A stretch of DNA of 57,552 nucleotides from a virus, in IMG/VR virus record IMGVR_UViG_3300025276_000005, positions 1 to 57,552 of that record. One strand, written 5' to 3'. The notes beneath the pieces were generated by a model. That model saw only the letters and a program-made list of their open reading frames with translations, ran no database searches and had not been told where the DNA came from. This document shows, piece by piece, positions 1 to 9,277 of this stretch (positions are counted from its first letter, which is position 1; each line of letters opens with the position of its first letter). Made by a program: the position numbers and the translations under genes.

Positions 1-127
1 CAAATAAAGGGTTCTCAAGTATACTATCTCTAGTCCCTACATTACCTTCGTTAATAGACTTTAAGTACCTATTGTCAAAAGATTTAGCAGCATCCTCGCC
101 AAACTTTTTCGTATCAAACTTATCAAT
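1..127. repeat. Terminal direct repeat, copy 1 (circular overlap)
   Basis: The first 127 bases are identical to bases 57426-57552. An exact repeat of 127 bases is the usual overlap left by a k=127 assembler on a circular or circularly permuted molecule. I therefore read it as evidence of a closed 57,425 bp unit, not as a biological terminal repeat. The coding frame runs through the joint unbroken. Confidence 0.95.
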
Positions 128-739
128 CTTTTGGTTTTGTTTATTCTGTAAGCTAAATATAGATGATATATCATTTGAGTCGGATGAAGGTACTCTTATC
201 TTACCACCCTTACCATCGTCTACCTCAATCATCTTTACAACAGAAAGCTGCCCCGTTATAGGGTCTATGACTATATCAGATGCTGATGGGTTTGAAAACT
301 CTTGTAGCTTAGCGTTATTACGAACCTCTAACTTAGATGCTATCGTACTAGCTCTAAGCATATCGTTTTCAAAGTTAGCGTTGAACTTCTTAGATATACC
401 AAACATATCGGTAGTACCCTGCTGAAGATTAGCACGCATAGCGTTATAATCCCTAAGCCTTATCTGTCCTGCTTTAAGTTTCTTATCTAGGTCAAGCATA
501 TATGTTGAAGCATTGTCTGCAAATGCAGCCATCCTTTGGTTGGCTCCTACGTTCTGACCTTGAGGAGTATCTTGTACTGTACGAAGATAATCGTTTGATG
601 CTTGGTCTATCTCAGCCTTTAAATCCTCACGTCTTTTAACTTCTTCATTTAACTTAGTGGTTAAGTCCGTACCTATCTGTCCCCAATTAATACCTTCAAC
701 AACAGGTCTTTTACTTTGTCCGTAGTATGATTTAGCCAT
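1..739 (-). CDS. Virion ejection protein, T7 gp15 position; N-terminal part (gene crosses the contig joint)
   Basis: The ATG is at 737-739, and the frame stays open to base 1. Through the 127-base overlap it continues into the minus-strand frame that ends with TAA at 56098-56100. Joined, the gene encodes about 688 residues, beginning MAKSYYGQSKRPVVEG. No enzymatic motif is visible; the protein is charged and largely helical with short coiled-coil-like stretches. It lies directly after a gp14-like gene (2 bases apart) and before a 2611-residue giant protein, which is the position of internal core protein gp15 in T7-like phages. The structural role is inferred from synteny only. Confidence 0.8.
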   Translation of the reverse strand, partial: MAKSYYGQSKRPVVEGINWGQIGTDLTTKLNEEVKRREDLKAEIDQASNDYLRTVQDTPQGQNVGANQRMAAFADNASTYMLDLDKKLKAGQIRLRDYNAMRANLQQGTTDMFGISKKFNANFENDMLRASTIASKLEVRNNAKLQEFSNPSASDIVIDPITGQLSVVKMIEVDDGKGGKIRVPSSDSNDISSIFSLQNKQNQKIDKFDTKKFGEDAAKSFDNRYLKSINEGNVGTRDSILENPLF

Positions 740-741
740 TA

Positions 742-1503
742 TTAAAATTTTATAGGGTTACCATACATATCAACAGCGTCGGGCTGTTCATAAATATTAA
801 ATGAATTTTGTGGTAAAACTAGTTGATTCCCTGCTTGAGTGTTAAGACCCGCAGATGTTATGGGGTTTATTTGTGGAGCGTTATTAAATATATTAGGGTC
901 CATAATAGTCGGTAACATGCCTCCGGGATTTGGAGTGGCAGGATTCTGATTATACAATTCAGAGTTAGAAAGCATACTCATTCCGAAATCAGCAATACCT
1001 TGAACTCCTGCCGCTTTAGATTGGTTGGATGCATTCTGTGCCTGTGCTGATGCTATTCCTGCACCCTCAGCCTGTGCTAAAGATAAGTTAGCTCTTTCTG
1101 TTCCTAACCTCGAACCTTCAGTAGCCCCTAATTTATTTAAAGCCTCTAAGTCTTTAGTCTGTTGGTCTGTAATATTTTGCTGTGCTATGTTAGACTGAGC
1201 TAAAACCCTACCTGCAGTAGCAGCACCACCTCTCTGTGACTCACGACCAATCTCCATTGCTTGAGCTGCCTGCTGAGCTATAGCGTCTCTTTGGTTTTCA
1301 TATGGAGACTTACTGATACCAAGCTGCTCGAAGTAATTCACGTCAAGCTGAGCCTGAGCTTCTTTGAATGCTTTATCAGCGTCTCTCTGAGCCTCTTCAG
1401 CTAATCTTTTTTGCTTCCCTGCCTGTATAAATGAACCTCCTGCACTTAATGCTGAAACTCCTGCAGATATTGTTAACGCTGTTGCTGCGGTTATTACTCC
1501 CAT
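742..1503 (-). CDS. Internal virion protein, T7 gp14-like
   Basis: This 253-residue protein begins with a small-residue hydrophobic stretch (about residues 3-28, ITAATALTISAGVSALSAGG) and continues as an Ala/Gln-rich helical region to about residue 175, then a Pro/Asn-rich tail. A single N-terminal hydrophobic segment followed by Ala/Gln helix is typical of the gp14 class of ejected internal proteins of podoviruses. It sits between a GNAT-like gene and the gp15-position gene with 1-2 base spacings, so it is co-translated with them. The predicted role is in the DNA-ejection conduit through the cell envelope. The call is by architecture and order, not by strong sequence identity. Confidence 0.65.
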   Translation of the reverse strand: MGVITAATALTISAGVSALSAGGSFIQAGKQKRLAEEAQRDADKAFKEAQAQLDVNYFEQLGISKSPYENQRDAIAQQAAQAMEIGRESQRGGAATAGRVLAQSNIAQQNITDQQTKDLEALNKLGATEGSRLGTERANLSLAQAEGAGIASAQAQNASNQSKAAGVQGIADFGMSMLSNSELYNQNPATPNPGGMLPTIMDPNIFNNAPQINPITSAGLNTQAGNQLVLPQNSFNIYEQPDAVDMYGNPIKF

Positions 1504-1504
1504 A

Positions 1505-1909
1505 TTATAATGCTTTAATCATTTCTTTATTGTATGAATCACCTGCCGTATAACCCTCTTGTTCATAAACACCAATAAGTCCGTTATGCTTTATTAAGGC
1601 ATAAGCGAACTTATTATCTAGGTTCTTTGCAACCGTGGTTAATGTCTGTATCAATATTGATAACGCTTCTTTACGTGATTCTTTATACTCCTTGTTTGAT
1701 ATAATCCAATCTACCCAAGCTACTTTTGAGTTGGTGTTGTATAGAAATCCTGCACATACAGGTGTATCACCATCCAAAACTATTATACCACCATTACCAT
1801 CCTGAGGTAAGAAGTCTCTGCTAGGAGCTTCCCATCCCCAATCCTTCCACCATCCCTTAAGGATGTTGTCGTAATCTTCGTGTGTAAGTGGTCTTGCAGT
1901 TAGATTCAT
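1505..1909 (-). CDS. GNAT-fold acetyltransferase-like protein, T7 gp13 position
   Basis: The 134-residue product begins with the usual GNAT opening (LTARPLTHEDYDNILKGWW) and has a central strand block (GGIIVLDGDTPVCAGFLY). It ends with the beta-bulge and C-terminal pattern NGLIGVYEQEGYTAGDSYNKEM, like the small GNAT-fold proteins encoded at the start of podovirus internal-protein cassettes (T7 gp13 is of this kind). The classic R/Q-x-x-G-x-G/A acetyl-CoA loop is not clear, so catalysis is uncertain and a structural or assembly role is possible. A TATCTTTG box lies 8 bases upstream of the start on this strand. Confidence 0.65.
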   Translation of the reverse strand: MNLTARPLTHEDYDNILKGWWKDWGWEAPSRDFLPQDGNGGIIVLDGDTPVCAGFLYNTNSKVAWVDWIISNKEYKESRKEALSILIQTLTTVAKNLDNKFAYALIKHNGLIGVYEQEGYTAGDSYNKEMIKAL

Positions 1910-1916
1910 CTAAAGG

Positions 1917-1924
1917 CAAAGATA
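1917..1924 (-). promoter_or_regulatory. Possible promoter -7 box before the ejection cassette
   Basis: Read on the minus strand this is TATCTTTG, a perfect TAnnTTTG box as used by Bacteroidota sigma factors. It lies just upstream of the GNAT-like gene that opens the 13-14-15-16-like cassette. No clear TTG element is found 19-23 bases upstream, and the distance to the start codon is very short, so the transcript would be nearly leaderless. Confidence 0.35.
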
Positions 1925-1931
1925 CTAAATT

Positions 1932-2726
1932 TTAAGGATAACTTTTCATTAGTTCCGACTCAATAGCAAATAGCTCACTTGCAGATGTTACTGTGCTAGG
2001 AAGTGTTAATGTTACGTCTGCGTAATGCCCCATAACACCAAGCGATTCAGCCTGTGCATCCTTGAAGTACATAACGAAATCATCTACTACCGGAGTATAT
2101 GACCCGCCTGATATATCTAGATTTATTTGGTTTTGAGTAGCGGTAACAGTAGTTGATGTTAATACACCAACAAACGAAAGCGTGCTTCCTGACCCTGCAT
2201 ATATTGAATCACCAACAGACATCTGACTGTTAAGCTGAATAGTCACTGCGAAAGATATTATACCAATACCACCACCACCTGTGAATGCAGTAGCCTCACC
2301 AACACCACCATTAGCTCGTGACTTAAAGTCAGACTCAGTTAACGCACCACCTGCAGTAGCACCATTGGTTCTAACGTAAGCAAAGTAGTTACCTTCTTTT
2401 TTTACAAACGATGTGTTATCTATAGAGCTTGACTGAGCCGCTACATCTGTAAGTAGTTCAGCAGACCACGCATCAGTAGACTCAAGGTTAAGCGTTTTAA
2501 ATAACTTATTATCTAAAGGACTTTCATTGATAACAGTCTTAATTATAGACGAATAAGTCGTTCCGTAATAACTGTTGCGAGTCTCGTTGGTGTTATGCCT
2601 GTATAACTGCCCATTTTTAAAGCTGTAAAGATAATTATTCATACCAATCATAAAATCAGGTACGTAGCTATAGAATGAAGGAAATCCTTTAGACCCTTCG
2701 CTGTATGTAAGTGTGTAGTTAGCCAT
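1932..2726 (-). CDS. Virion structural protein (tail or fibre associated), unknown role
   Basis: This 264-residue protein has an N-terminal part rich in Tyr (YVPDFMIGMNNYLYSFKNGQ...), resembling a repeat unit seen in structural proteins of marine podoviruses. Its C-terminal beta-rich part (about 150-240) contains the pattern VGDSIYAGSG...VTATQNQ..LD, also seen in the proteins at 10367-10912 and 27071-27547. It is flanked by structural genes and separated from the next gene by one base. The specific function is not recognised. Confidence 0.6.
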   Translation of the reverse strand: MANYTLTYSEGSKGFPSFYSYVPDFMIGMNNYLYSFKNGQLYRHNTNETRNSYYGTTYSSIIKTVINESPLDNKLFKTLNLESTDAWSAELLTDVAAQSSSIDNTSFVKKEGNYFAYVRTNGATAGGALTESDFKSRANGGVGEATAFTGGGGIGIISFAVTIQLNSQMSVGDSIYAGSGSTLSFVGVLTSTTVTATQNQINLDISGGSYTPVVDDFVMYFKDAQAESLGVMGHYADVTLTLPSTVTSASELFAIESELMKSYP

Positions 2727-2727
2727 C

Positions 2728-3699
2728 TTAACAAGTTTGTATTTCAGTTACTACTCCGTCTTGAACTCTAAATGAGCCATTGTTTGCAGGGTCAACACCA
2801 CTTAAGTCTGCACCTGCAGCTTTATAATAACCATCAGGATAAAATGTACTTGCATTACTAGTTGAAAAAATCCAATCTTTTATAGATAAAACACCCGGTG
2901 TTGTTGATTTTACAGGTCCTATATAAGCAAGTCCTGATATTGAGGAACCACAAGCATTAGCGTGGCTATTTTGAGTACCTGACGTAGCTATTGATTGTAA
3001 TGTGGTTGGGCAGCCAATGGTTAGTAATGGTCCCGGACCACAAGGCAAGTCGAATTGAACATCAACTGAAGCAGGTCCGGGAGTGGCTTTGGGTATGTAT
3101 ACTACAAGGGTTCCTGCTGTGTATTGAGTAATGCCCGAAGATAATTGGTTAGCGTAAGACGATATGGTTGTTGTACCTGAATCATACCACACATCTAAAG
3201 TAGGGTTGTAATAAAAAATAGAGAAAGGATTACTTCCTCCACTATCCCAAGAACTACAAAAAGCTGTACCTCCTACACCCCAAAAATAACCTGTTTGAGA
3301 AGTGTTAGGAGCAGCTACCTGTGTAGGATAATTACTAGAAAGAGCAGTTGAAAAGTAATTATAATTATTACCTCCAAAAAGAAGGTTAACACCCGCAGGT
3401 CTTGAACCCACACCATTTAACACAACTCTAATAGCACCCGGACTATTTCCTGTAGTTACCGTAGCTCTAAGTGAACCTGAACCTTCAGTTAAAGAGAATA
3501 CAACATCTGTATCACAATCAACATTACACTCCGGGCAAGATACAGAAGGACCTAAACCCGCAGATGTTTGGTATCTATTGGATATACCGTCTGAATAATA
3601 ACCATCAGGGGCTAACGTAGTCATTTGTTGGTCTGTAAAAACTGCAGTAGCATTTGCTAACGTATCTGCGTTTATATAAAAATCTTCGAAATTTGCCAT
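2728..3699 (-). CDS. Cysteine-containing tail/fibre-like structural protein
   Basis: This 323-residue, Gly/Ser/Thr/Asn-rich, beta-rich protein has two copies of a short motif. The first copy is near the N terminus (TTLAPDGYYSDG, about residues 27-38), and the second is near the C terminus (STFYPDGYYKAAG). Cysteine pairs occur at CPECNVDC (about 55-62) and at two later sites, and the last residue is Cys. This is unusual for a cytoplasmically assembled phage protein. It follows the giant nozzle-like gene at 3 bases. It is probably a tail appendage; no family is assigned. Confidence 0.5.
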   Translation of the reverse strand: MANFEDFYINADTLANATAVFTDQQMTTLAPDGYYSDGISNRYQTSAGLGPSVSCPECNVDCDTDVVFSLTEGSGSLRATVTTGNSPGAIRVVLNGVGSRPAGVNLLFGGNNYNYFSTALSSNYPTQVAAPNTSQTGYFWGVGGTAFCSSWDSGGSNPFSIFYYNPTLDVWYDSGTTTISSYANQLSSGITQYTAGTLVVYIPKATPGPASVDVQFDLPCGPGPLLTIGCPTTLQSIATSGTQNSHANACGSSISGLAYIGPVKSTTPGVLSIKDWIFSTSNASTFYPDGYYKAAGADLSGVDPANNGSFRVQDGVVTEIQTC

Positions 3700-3702
3700 A
3701 GT

Positions 3703-6700
3703 TTAACTGCAATCACAATTTGTTACTGTTATAGATACATTATTTGTTGAAGGGCTTATGTTAGGGTATGTCTGAGAACAAACACTAGCACCTCTTGACC
3801 CTCCTGCAAGAGTTTCACTAGCTGCACCACCACTTGTATTTGTGTATGATATTGTTATAGTTGTCTGACTATTATTTAGTATTTGATACTGTGTGTTTGT
3901 AGCTGAGCATCCACAATCACAACAAACAGCTTGTAAGTTTAAGGCAATTTGAGTACCCGCTTTTTGACATATCAAAGACAATGGCTTAAGCCTTAAATCC
4001 CAAACTAAATACAAGTAATCATAACTAGTTAAAGGTACTGTAAACGTAGCTGAACTAGTTATCCCCTGTGTTGATGGTATTAAAGTAGTGGTAGGAGCTT
4101 GTGTTTTAATTAAAGCTAACATTGCACTTAAGTCTGTCGAGTTATTACCATACAAAGTATTAGATGCTAGATACATAAACCTATCTGAAGACTCAATACT
4201 ATAGTTGTCAGTTGAATATGTATTAGAAATCATTGTCAACGTATTACCTTTTATTGGTATACCACCCTCACCTTGAAAACCATCTGATATTTGGTAGAAA
4301 GAAGAACCTACAATATCACTAGTATTATTGTTAAAATTAACAATTTGGTCAGGTGATGATGATTGACTAACACCTCCGAAGTACCTCCAATTATGATGTA
4401 TACTTTCTGTAGCATCATCATTGTTTGTTAAAACAATATCAACAACTTTTAATGGAGACCCTACAGGGCAGTTAGAAGTAATATTAAAGTCAGCATCAAG
4501 ACCTCCAATCTTAGTTAAAGTTACGTTATACTTAGATGGAGTCTGTTTGTTTTTAAAGAAAGTATTTACTCCTAAACCAAATATTGTTTGATTAATCTGC
4601 TCAATACCATCCCAACTTACAGTAAGATTTACAGGAGTTGCAACAGGTACTTCAGTATTTATATTGATATCACCAATTGCTAAAGGAGCTTCAACGCAAT
4701 AGCTAATACTATTTTCTTTTAAAATAAAAGACTGTCTCTGACCGCAGGGTATGCAATCCACTGTGGATGGTAATAACACATCATTACTAGATAAAACATA
4801 CTCATTCATATACGGGTCGTAACTACCTAACTTCTGTGTATTAAAGCTATCTTTAAATAAATCTCTAAACCAACTACGCATACCGTACTCTGATATAACG
4901 TTAAGTTGCTCTCTTGAATCATTACTACCTTTAAGCTGCAGTAAAGCACCTCTCTTAGCGTCAGTAAAAAACTTATCAACTCCGTATGCTACAAAACTTT
5001 CCGTATTATCACTAATACCAAAATCCTCAGTCCTAGCAACCTGTAATCCTAATACTTCGGGTACTGATGTAAGCACATTACCTCCTGAAGCATCTGATAA
5101 TAAGTTCTTACCCGTTAATACATATGAAATCTTATCCTCTTGAAGTACAAGTATATCAGTCTTACGAGCAAACATTTTATTTATAGGACCAAAAGAAGCT
5201 TCTACAGATTTAAAATTTAATAACCCTAAATTAAATTCATTAAGCCTATTTAAGTTAGTCTCGTCATTATAAATACCACTGTAAGTAATGTCACTATTTC
5301 TATACGCTTTCTTGTAATCTTGCTCTGAAACAGTAGTTACTCTATTACCTAAAGACATAGCCTTTCCTTTTATAGAGTCCCTTATTGTATAGCTTTCAAC
5401 ACCATTACCAAACGTGTAACAATTTGCAAAGTTTAAAAAAAGTTTAGCAGGTTGTGTGGCAGTCTGTGCTTGGTCAAAAGGACTAGCAAAATTACCACCA
5501 TCTAAATGGTGTCCCGTTGTCTTGTCTATTGGGTAAGAATCTTGACCTTCGTACCATACATCAGGTAATGATTCAGATGGCTCTGTTTCAAATGCCATTA
5601 TTTCGTTAGCTCTAAATATTTCAAAAGTAGCTCTTATCTGAGCATCACTACCGCTTCCCGAACAAGACTCTGTACCTGACATTAAGAATTTTAGCTCATT
5701 ATTGACTGTATCTTTAAACCATTGGTATCTATTTGTAGTAAATGAAGCTTGATTTTTAAATGAATTAACATTAGTTTGTAATTCACTATCATAAAAATTA
5801 TTAACATCTGAAGGAGTCCTTTCTCCTGTGTCAATGATGTCGCCTATATTCTCATCGTTCCACCATTCAATAATATTAGGATAAGAAGCAGGTGATGTAA
5901 ATTCTTTTTTTAACTTATAGCTTCTGTATTCACATCTATTTCCACGTTTATTTCTGTAAAAATCAAAATTTATTGTAATCCTAGAGCCTGCAGGTATATC
6001 GTATGCTGTATACGTACCACCATCAAAAGAGCCAAAACCCGTATACGAAAGAAATACATTATCTCCTCCTGAATTTTCTTCAGCATGTTTTTGACCGGGT
6101 AGTATTGCTGAGTCTACAGATGTAGCTGTAGAAAAATTATTAGCCAACATCTTCATGTAAACGCCTGACGGAGTATCTACACCTGATATAAATGTATCGC
6201 TTTGAGCTTTTTTCTCTAGTACTGTAGCAGACACACAACTAGGTAAAGGACCTGCTGAATCTTTTTTAACAGTATACACATCTCCTTCCTCAACTTTAGC
6301 TATATTCTCACCTTCTAATAAAAAGTAAGTATGGCTATCAGATGGGTCAGTAAAATAAAATCTAGTGTATATAGTCTCGTAATTCTCAGCATCAGGTTTT
6401 ATAACGAACTTATATCTAGTGGCAAAAGAAGGTGCAAGTTGAGGTATTGGTATTGTTAATTTTATTTTGTTTTGTGTAACGCTTGCTGCGCAAGGTATTC
6501 TTATTGTATTGTTAGGGCTAACTAAAGCTGTTGTAGCTCTATTAAAGTCATCCATATACACTATACCAACTTCGTAACCTCTATTACTATGCAAGCTTTG
6601 AGGGCTACTTATTGCCTGAAAAAAAGTTTCTACGTTAGTTACTTTATAATACTCATACACTGTGTTAACAGGTAGTGGATTGCTTGGTTCTGAAGTATAA

Positions 6701-8352
6701 GACATTGCAACAATAGTTATTTCTAAAGTTGTATCATTAATAACTGCGGCTAATATTGGTTGGTCTACAGCTGTTATTCCACTTTTATATTTAACATAAG
6801 GCTCTGCTCCATTGTTTTCTAAAGAAGCTAATAACGAGCAATTAAATGTATCAGTAAATGTTGTCCCAAGGCAAAATGTAGCTGAAGATGTCTTTATATT
6901 TGAAGGCTTACCAATCTTAGATTGAAAATCATTACTTTCAATTAACTCCGTAATACTGCTAAAGTTTTGAGGTAAAGTATAGCTAAACCCCATGTCTATA
7001 TTTTGATTGGAAGTGGATGGGTCCGGACTTGGGGTTCCTGAAAATTGAGACCCACTAACCCTAAAACTAAAACTTAATATAGAGCCTGTCTTTAAATCAG
7101 TATCTATATCTAATAAAGGTATTTGAATTTTACCTTCTGAAGTTACTGAGCCATCTATAGTATATGTTTTGTTAGATACACTCTCACCTGTTATCTCTGT
7201 AATACCAAGGTCGTTTTGTTCTAGTTCAGTAAAATAATCTAACCTAGTATTTACTCCATCTCTATTTAAATCATAACCATCTACATAGTTACCGTACATA
7301 ATACGGTTACCCATAAGCGTTTGTGTCTTAGACAATAATGGTACGTTATCATACAACCTTAATATTTCACCACTTGATAATATTGTAAATATTTTATTGT
7401 CAGTAAATGAATAGTTGTACAACTCATTATTTAAATAACCTAATTCTATTTTATTAAGTGACTCAATGATTTTTATCTGTGAAGAATCTGAATCTTTAAA
7501 TAATATTTCTATTTCAGTAACTCTTTTATTTCCTGAATTAAATAATATTGTAGCGTTATTAAATGAGTTAACCATACCTTCGTTAAGGTTTGTCTCAACA
7601 GATAAATTAAAAGGCTTGGTGTTAAATACGGGATTTGTAAATATAGACGTAGCAGAGTACTCATTGTCCTCATACTTATACCTATAACCAAAGCATAAAA
7701 ACTCATTCTCTAAAAAAGAATCACTACCCCCATTATTAATACCTGTAACTAAAGGTGCTTGATGTGGTGGCTTAACTATTACTAATAAATCATCAGAAGA
7801 AAATAAGTCGCTGTCCGCTAAACCTGCGGGATAAGCGTAACTTTTATTTACGTTTATTTTTCTAGGAGGATTATAATTATCTGTAAAAAATAATAAGTTA
7901 CCCACCTTATTAACCTCTGTAATTAAATAAGTAGGGTTAAAATTTAAAGTGGTATTAGTAACATCCTCAGCGTTTTTAAAACTTACAACGTGGTATTCTG
8001 AAGCTCTAGTCTTAGTATTAAATGATACTATCAAATCAGCCTTACCTGTAGATACAAGAGGTTGATTGCTATCGTGTATAAACCAATATATAGTCTCGTT
8101 AGCCCCGTCTTCAAAAGCACCTATACACCTAGCATCATTACTTAAGTCATATTCAGTAGTACCAAATACACCCAAGTTTACAGTTGTTAAAAGCTCATTA
8201 CCTTTTGAGTTTTCAACAGAACCAATCTCTGAATCCTCGGTAGACCCAAGGCGTACATTTAACGCATCAATGTACTGACCGTTAGGCACAAGTCTCTCAT
8301 CAAGAGACTTATTCATCTTACCCGCTATAAAATTTCTTTTACTATTAGCCAT
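3703..8352 (-). CDS. Giant tail nozzle / stabilisation-like protein (T7 gp12 / P22 gp10 class)
   Basis: The 1549-residue product begins NSKRNFIAGKMNKSLDERLVP and continues YIDALNVRLGSTEDSEIGSVENSKGN. This is the characteristic N terminus of the large beta-propeller tail proteins of environmental podoviruses, comparable to tail tubular protein B and crAss-like stabilisation proteins. The body is beta-rich throughout (repeated strand-turn units). The last 80 residues are Cys-rich (CCDCGCS ... CDCS). It is downstream of two adaptor-like genes (8354-9981), as expected for the distal tail tube. The T7 gp12 homolog is about half this length, so extra domains, possibly receptor-facing, are likely. 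Confidence 0.7.
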   Translation of the reverse strand: MANSKRNFIAGKMNKSLDERLVPNGQYIDALNVRLGSTEDSEIGSVENSKGNELLTTVNLGVFGTTEYDLSNDARCIGAFEDGANETIYWFIHDSNQPLVSTGKADLIVSFNTKTRASEYHVVSFKNAEDVTNTTLNFNPTYLITEVNKVGNLLFFTDNYNPPRKINVNKSYAYPAGLADSDLFSSDDLLVIVKPPHQAPLVTGINNGGSDSFLENEFLCFGYRYKYEDNEYSATSIFTNPVFNTKPFNLSVETNLNEGMVNSFNNATILFNSGNKRVTEIEILFKDSDSSQIKIIESLNKIELGYLNNELYNYSFTDNKIFTILSSGEILRLYDNVPLLSKTQTLMGNRIMYGNYVDGYDLNRDGVNTRLDYFTELEQNDLGITEITGESVSNKTYTIDGSVTSEGKIQIPLLDIDTDLKTGSILSFSFRVSGSQFSGTPSPDPSTSNQNIDMGFSYTLPQNFSSITELIESNDFQSKIGKPSNIKTSSATFCLGTTFTDTFNCSLLASLENNGAEPYVKYKSGITAVDQPILAAVINDTTLEITIVAMSYTSEPSNPLPVNTVYEYYKVTNVETFFQAISSPQSLHSNRGYEVGIVYMDDFNRATTALVSPNNTIRIPCAASVTQNKIKLTIPIPQLAPSFATRYKFVIKPDAENYETIYTRFYFTDPSDSHTYFLLEGENIAKVEEGDVYTVKKDSAGPLPSCVSATVLEKKAQSDTFISGVDTPSGVYMKMLANNFSTATSVDSAILPGQKHAEENSGGDNVFLSYTGFGSFDGGTYTAYDIPAGSRITINFDFYRNKRGNRCEYRSYKLKKEFTSPASYPNIIEWWNDENIGDIIDTGERTPSDVNNFYDSELQTNVNSFKNQASFTTNRYQWFKDTVNNELKFLMSGTESCSGSGSDAQIRATFEIFRANEIMAFETEPSESLPDVWYEGQDSYPIDKTTGHHLDGGNFASPFDQAQTATQPAKLFLNFANCYTFGNGVESYTIRDSIKGKAMSLGNRVTTVSEQDYKKAYRNSDITYSGIYNDETNLNRLNEFNLGLLNFKSVEASFGPINKMFARKTDILVLQEDKISYVLTGKNLLSDASGGNVLTSVPEVLGLQVARTEDFGISDNTESFVAYGVDKFFTDAKRGALLQLKGSNDSREQLNVISEYGMRSWFRDLFKDSFNTQKLGSYDPYMNEYVLSSNDVLLPSTVDCIPCGQRQSFILKENSISYCVEAPLAIGDININTEVPVATPVNLTVSWDGIEQINQTIFGLGVNTFFKNKQTPSKYNVTLTKIGGLDADFNITSNCPVGSPLKVVDIVLTNNDDATESIHHNWRYFGGVSQSSSPDQIVNFNNNTSDIVGSSFYQISDGFQGEGGIPIKGNTLTMISNTYSTDNYSIESSDRFMYLASNTLYGNNSTDLSAMLALIKTQAPTTTLIPSTQGITSSATFTVPLTSYDYLYLVWDLRLKPLSLICQKAGTQIALNLQAVCCDCGCSATNTQYQILNNSQTTITISYTNTSGGAASETLAGGSRGASVCSQTYPNISPSTNNVSITVTNCDCS

Positions 8353-8353
8353 A

Positions 8354-9277
8354 CTACTTAATCCACTTGTTTTGTCCTCTTAGATTCATAAGCAATCTAC
8401 CCGGATGAATATTACTAATTCTTATCTTTGCGTTACGTAAAAGAGCAGCCTTCTTTTTCTTGGCTCTATTCACAACGTACTCCTGAACTCCTAACTTACT
8501 ATCTAATATAGAGTATTGTATGTATGCGTAAACGTACTCCTCAAACAATTTATTAACTGTTATAAGAGAATTATCACCACCCTCCATACCATCAGATACG
8601 TACTCTACTATCACACTCTTGCCTGACATTGTAGAATCAAAATTAATAACGCCTGCCTTAGCATCTATCCTAAAGGTAGGGTTAGCGTTAGCTGTCTCCG
8701 TGTTAAGCCCGTAGCGAGCTCCTATAGCAAAATCAAAGAACCAATTACCATCACAGCAGTAACCTTCTGCGTTATTATACGCACTATTGCTGTTTAAGTA
8801 TATACTCTTCTTAGTTCCTTTTATACGTGCAACATCAATTGGTGAGAATTCAGGCTTTAATACGCTTCCCGATTCATCAAACAATATATTTAAATTATTG
8901 TCCTGAAGATAAGCTTGTGCCGAAGTAAGTTGAATATTCTCTGTCATTGGTCTTAGTACACCATTCTCAAACAAAGATATACGAACCCAATTAACGTAGT
9001 CTGACGGCAATATAAATCGAACCGCATCGTTTACTGTTAGCTCTAACGCTTTAATCTCTTTAAACGCATCGTAGTTAAGCTCCTGAACTGCACGTTTAGC
9101 GTGAAACAGAATCTTATAACGCTCTTCGTTATTTATTAAAGAGTGGTTACCTTGGTACATTAACATAAAGTTGTTAACTATATCCTTCAAGCTAACGTAT
9201 TGGTACGAACCCCAATTAGCATCTTCAGGATTTGCTCCTGAGTTTTCATAGTACTGATACTGAGATATATATGCCAT
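8354..9277 (-). CDS. Tail tubular / head-tail connector-like protein
   Basis: This 307-residue protein has a helical N-terminal half (VSLKDIVNNFMLMYQGNH..NNEERYKILFHAKRAVQELNYD) and the strand motif LTVNDAVRFILPSDYVNWVRI. A C-terminal helical and basic section follows (VNRAKKKKAALLRNAKIRISN). The pattern of an N-terminal helical bundle and a ring-forming beta part resembles tail tubular protein A/adaptor proteins of podoviruses and the structural proteins beside the stabilisation gene in crAss-like phages. Its ATG overlaps the upstream TAA by one base, and a 1-base gap separates it from the giant tail gene. Confidence 0.6.
   Translation of the reverse strand: MAYISQYQYYENSGANPEDANWGSYQYVSLKDIVNNFMLMYQGNHSLINNEERYKILFHAKRAVQELNYDAFKEIKALELTVNDAVRFILPSDYVNWVRISLFENGVLRPMTENIQLTSAQAYLQDNNLNILFDESGSVLKPEFSPIDVARIKGTKKSIYLNSNSAYNNAEGYCCDGNWFFDFAIGARYGLNTETANANPTFRIDAKAGVINFDSTMSGKSVIVEYVSDGMEGGDNSLITVNKLFEEYVYAYIQYSILDSKLGVQEYVVNRAKKKKAALLRNAKIRISNIHPGRLLMNLRGQNKWIK

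Noticed and set aside
1-127. Biological direct terminal repeat
   Set aside because: Length equals a common assembler k-mer and the coding frame continues through it, so a circular overlap is the simpler reading.
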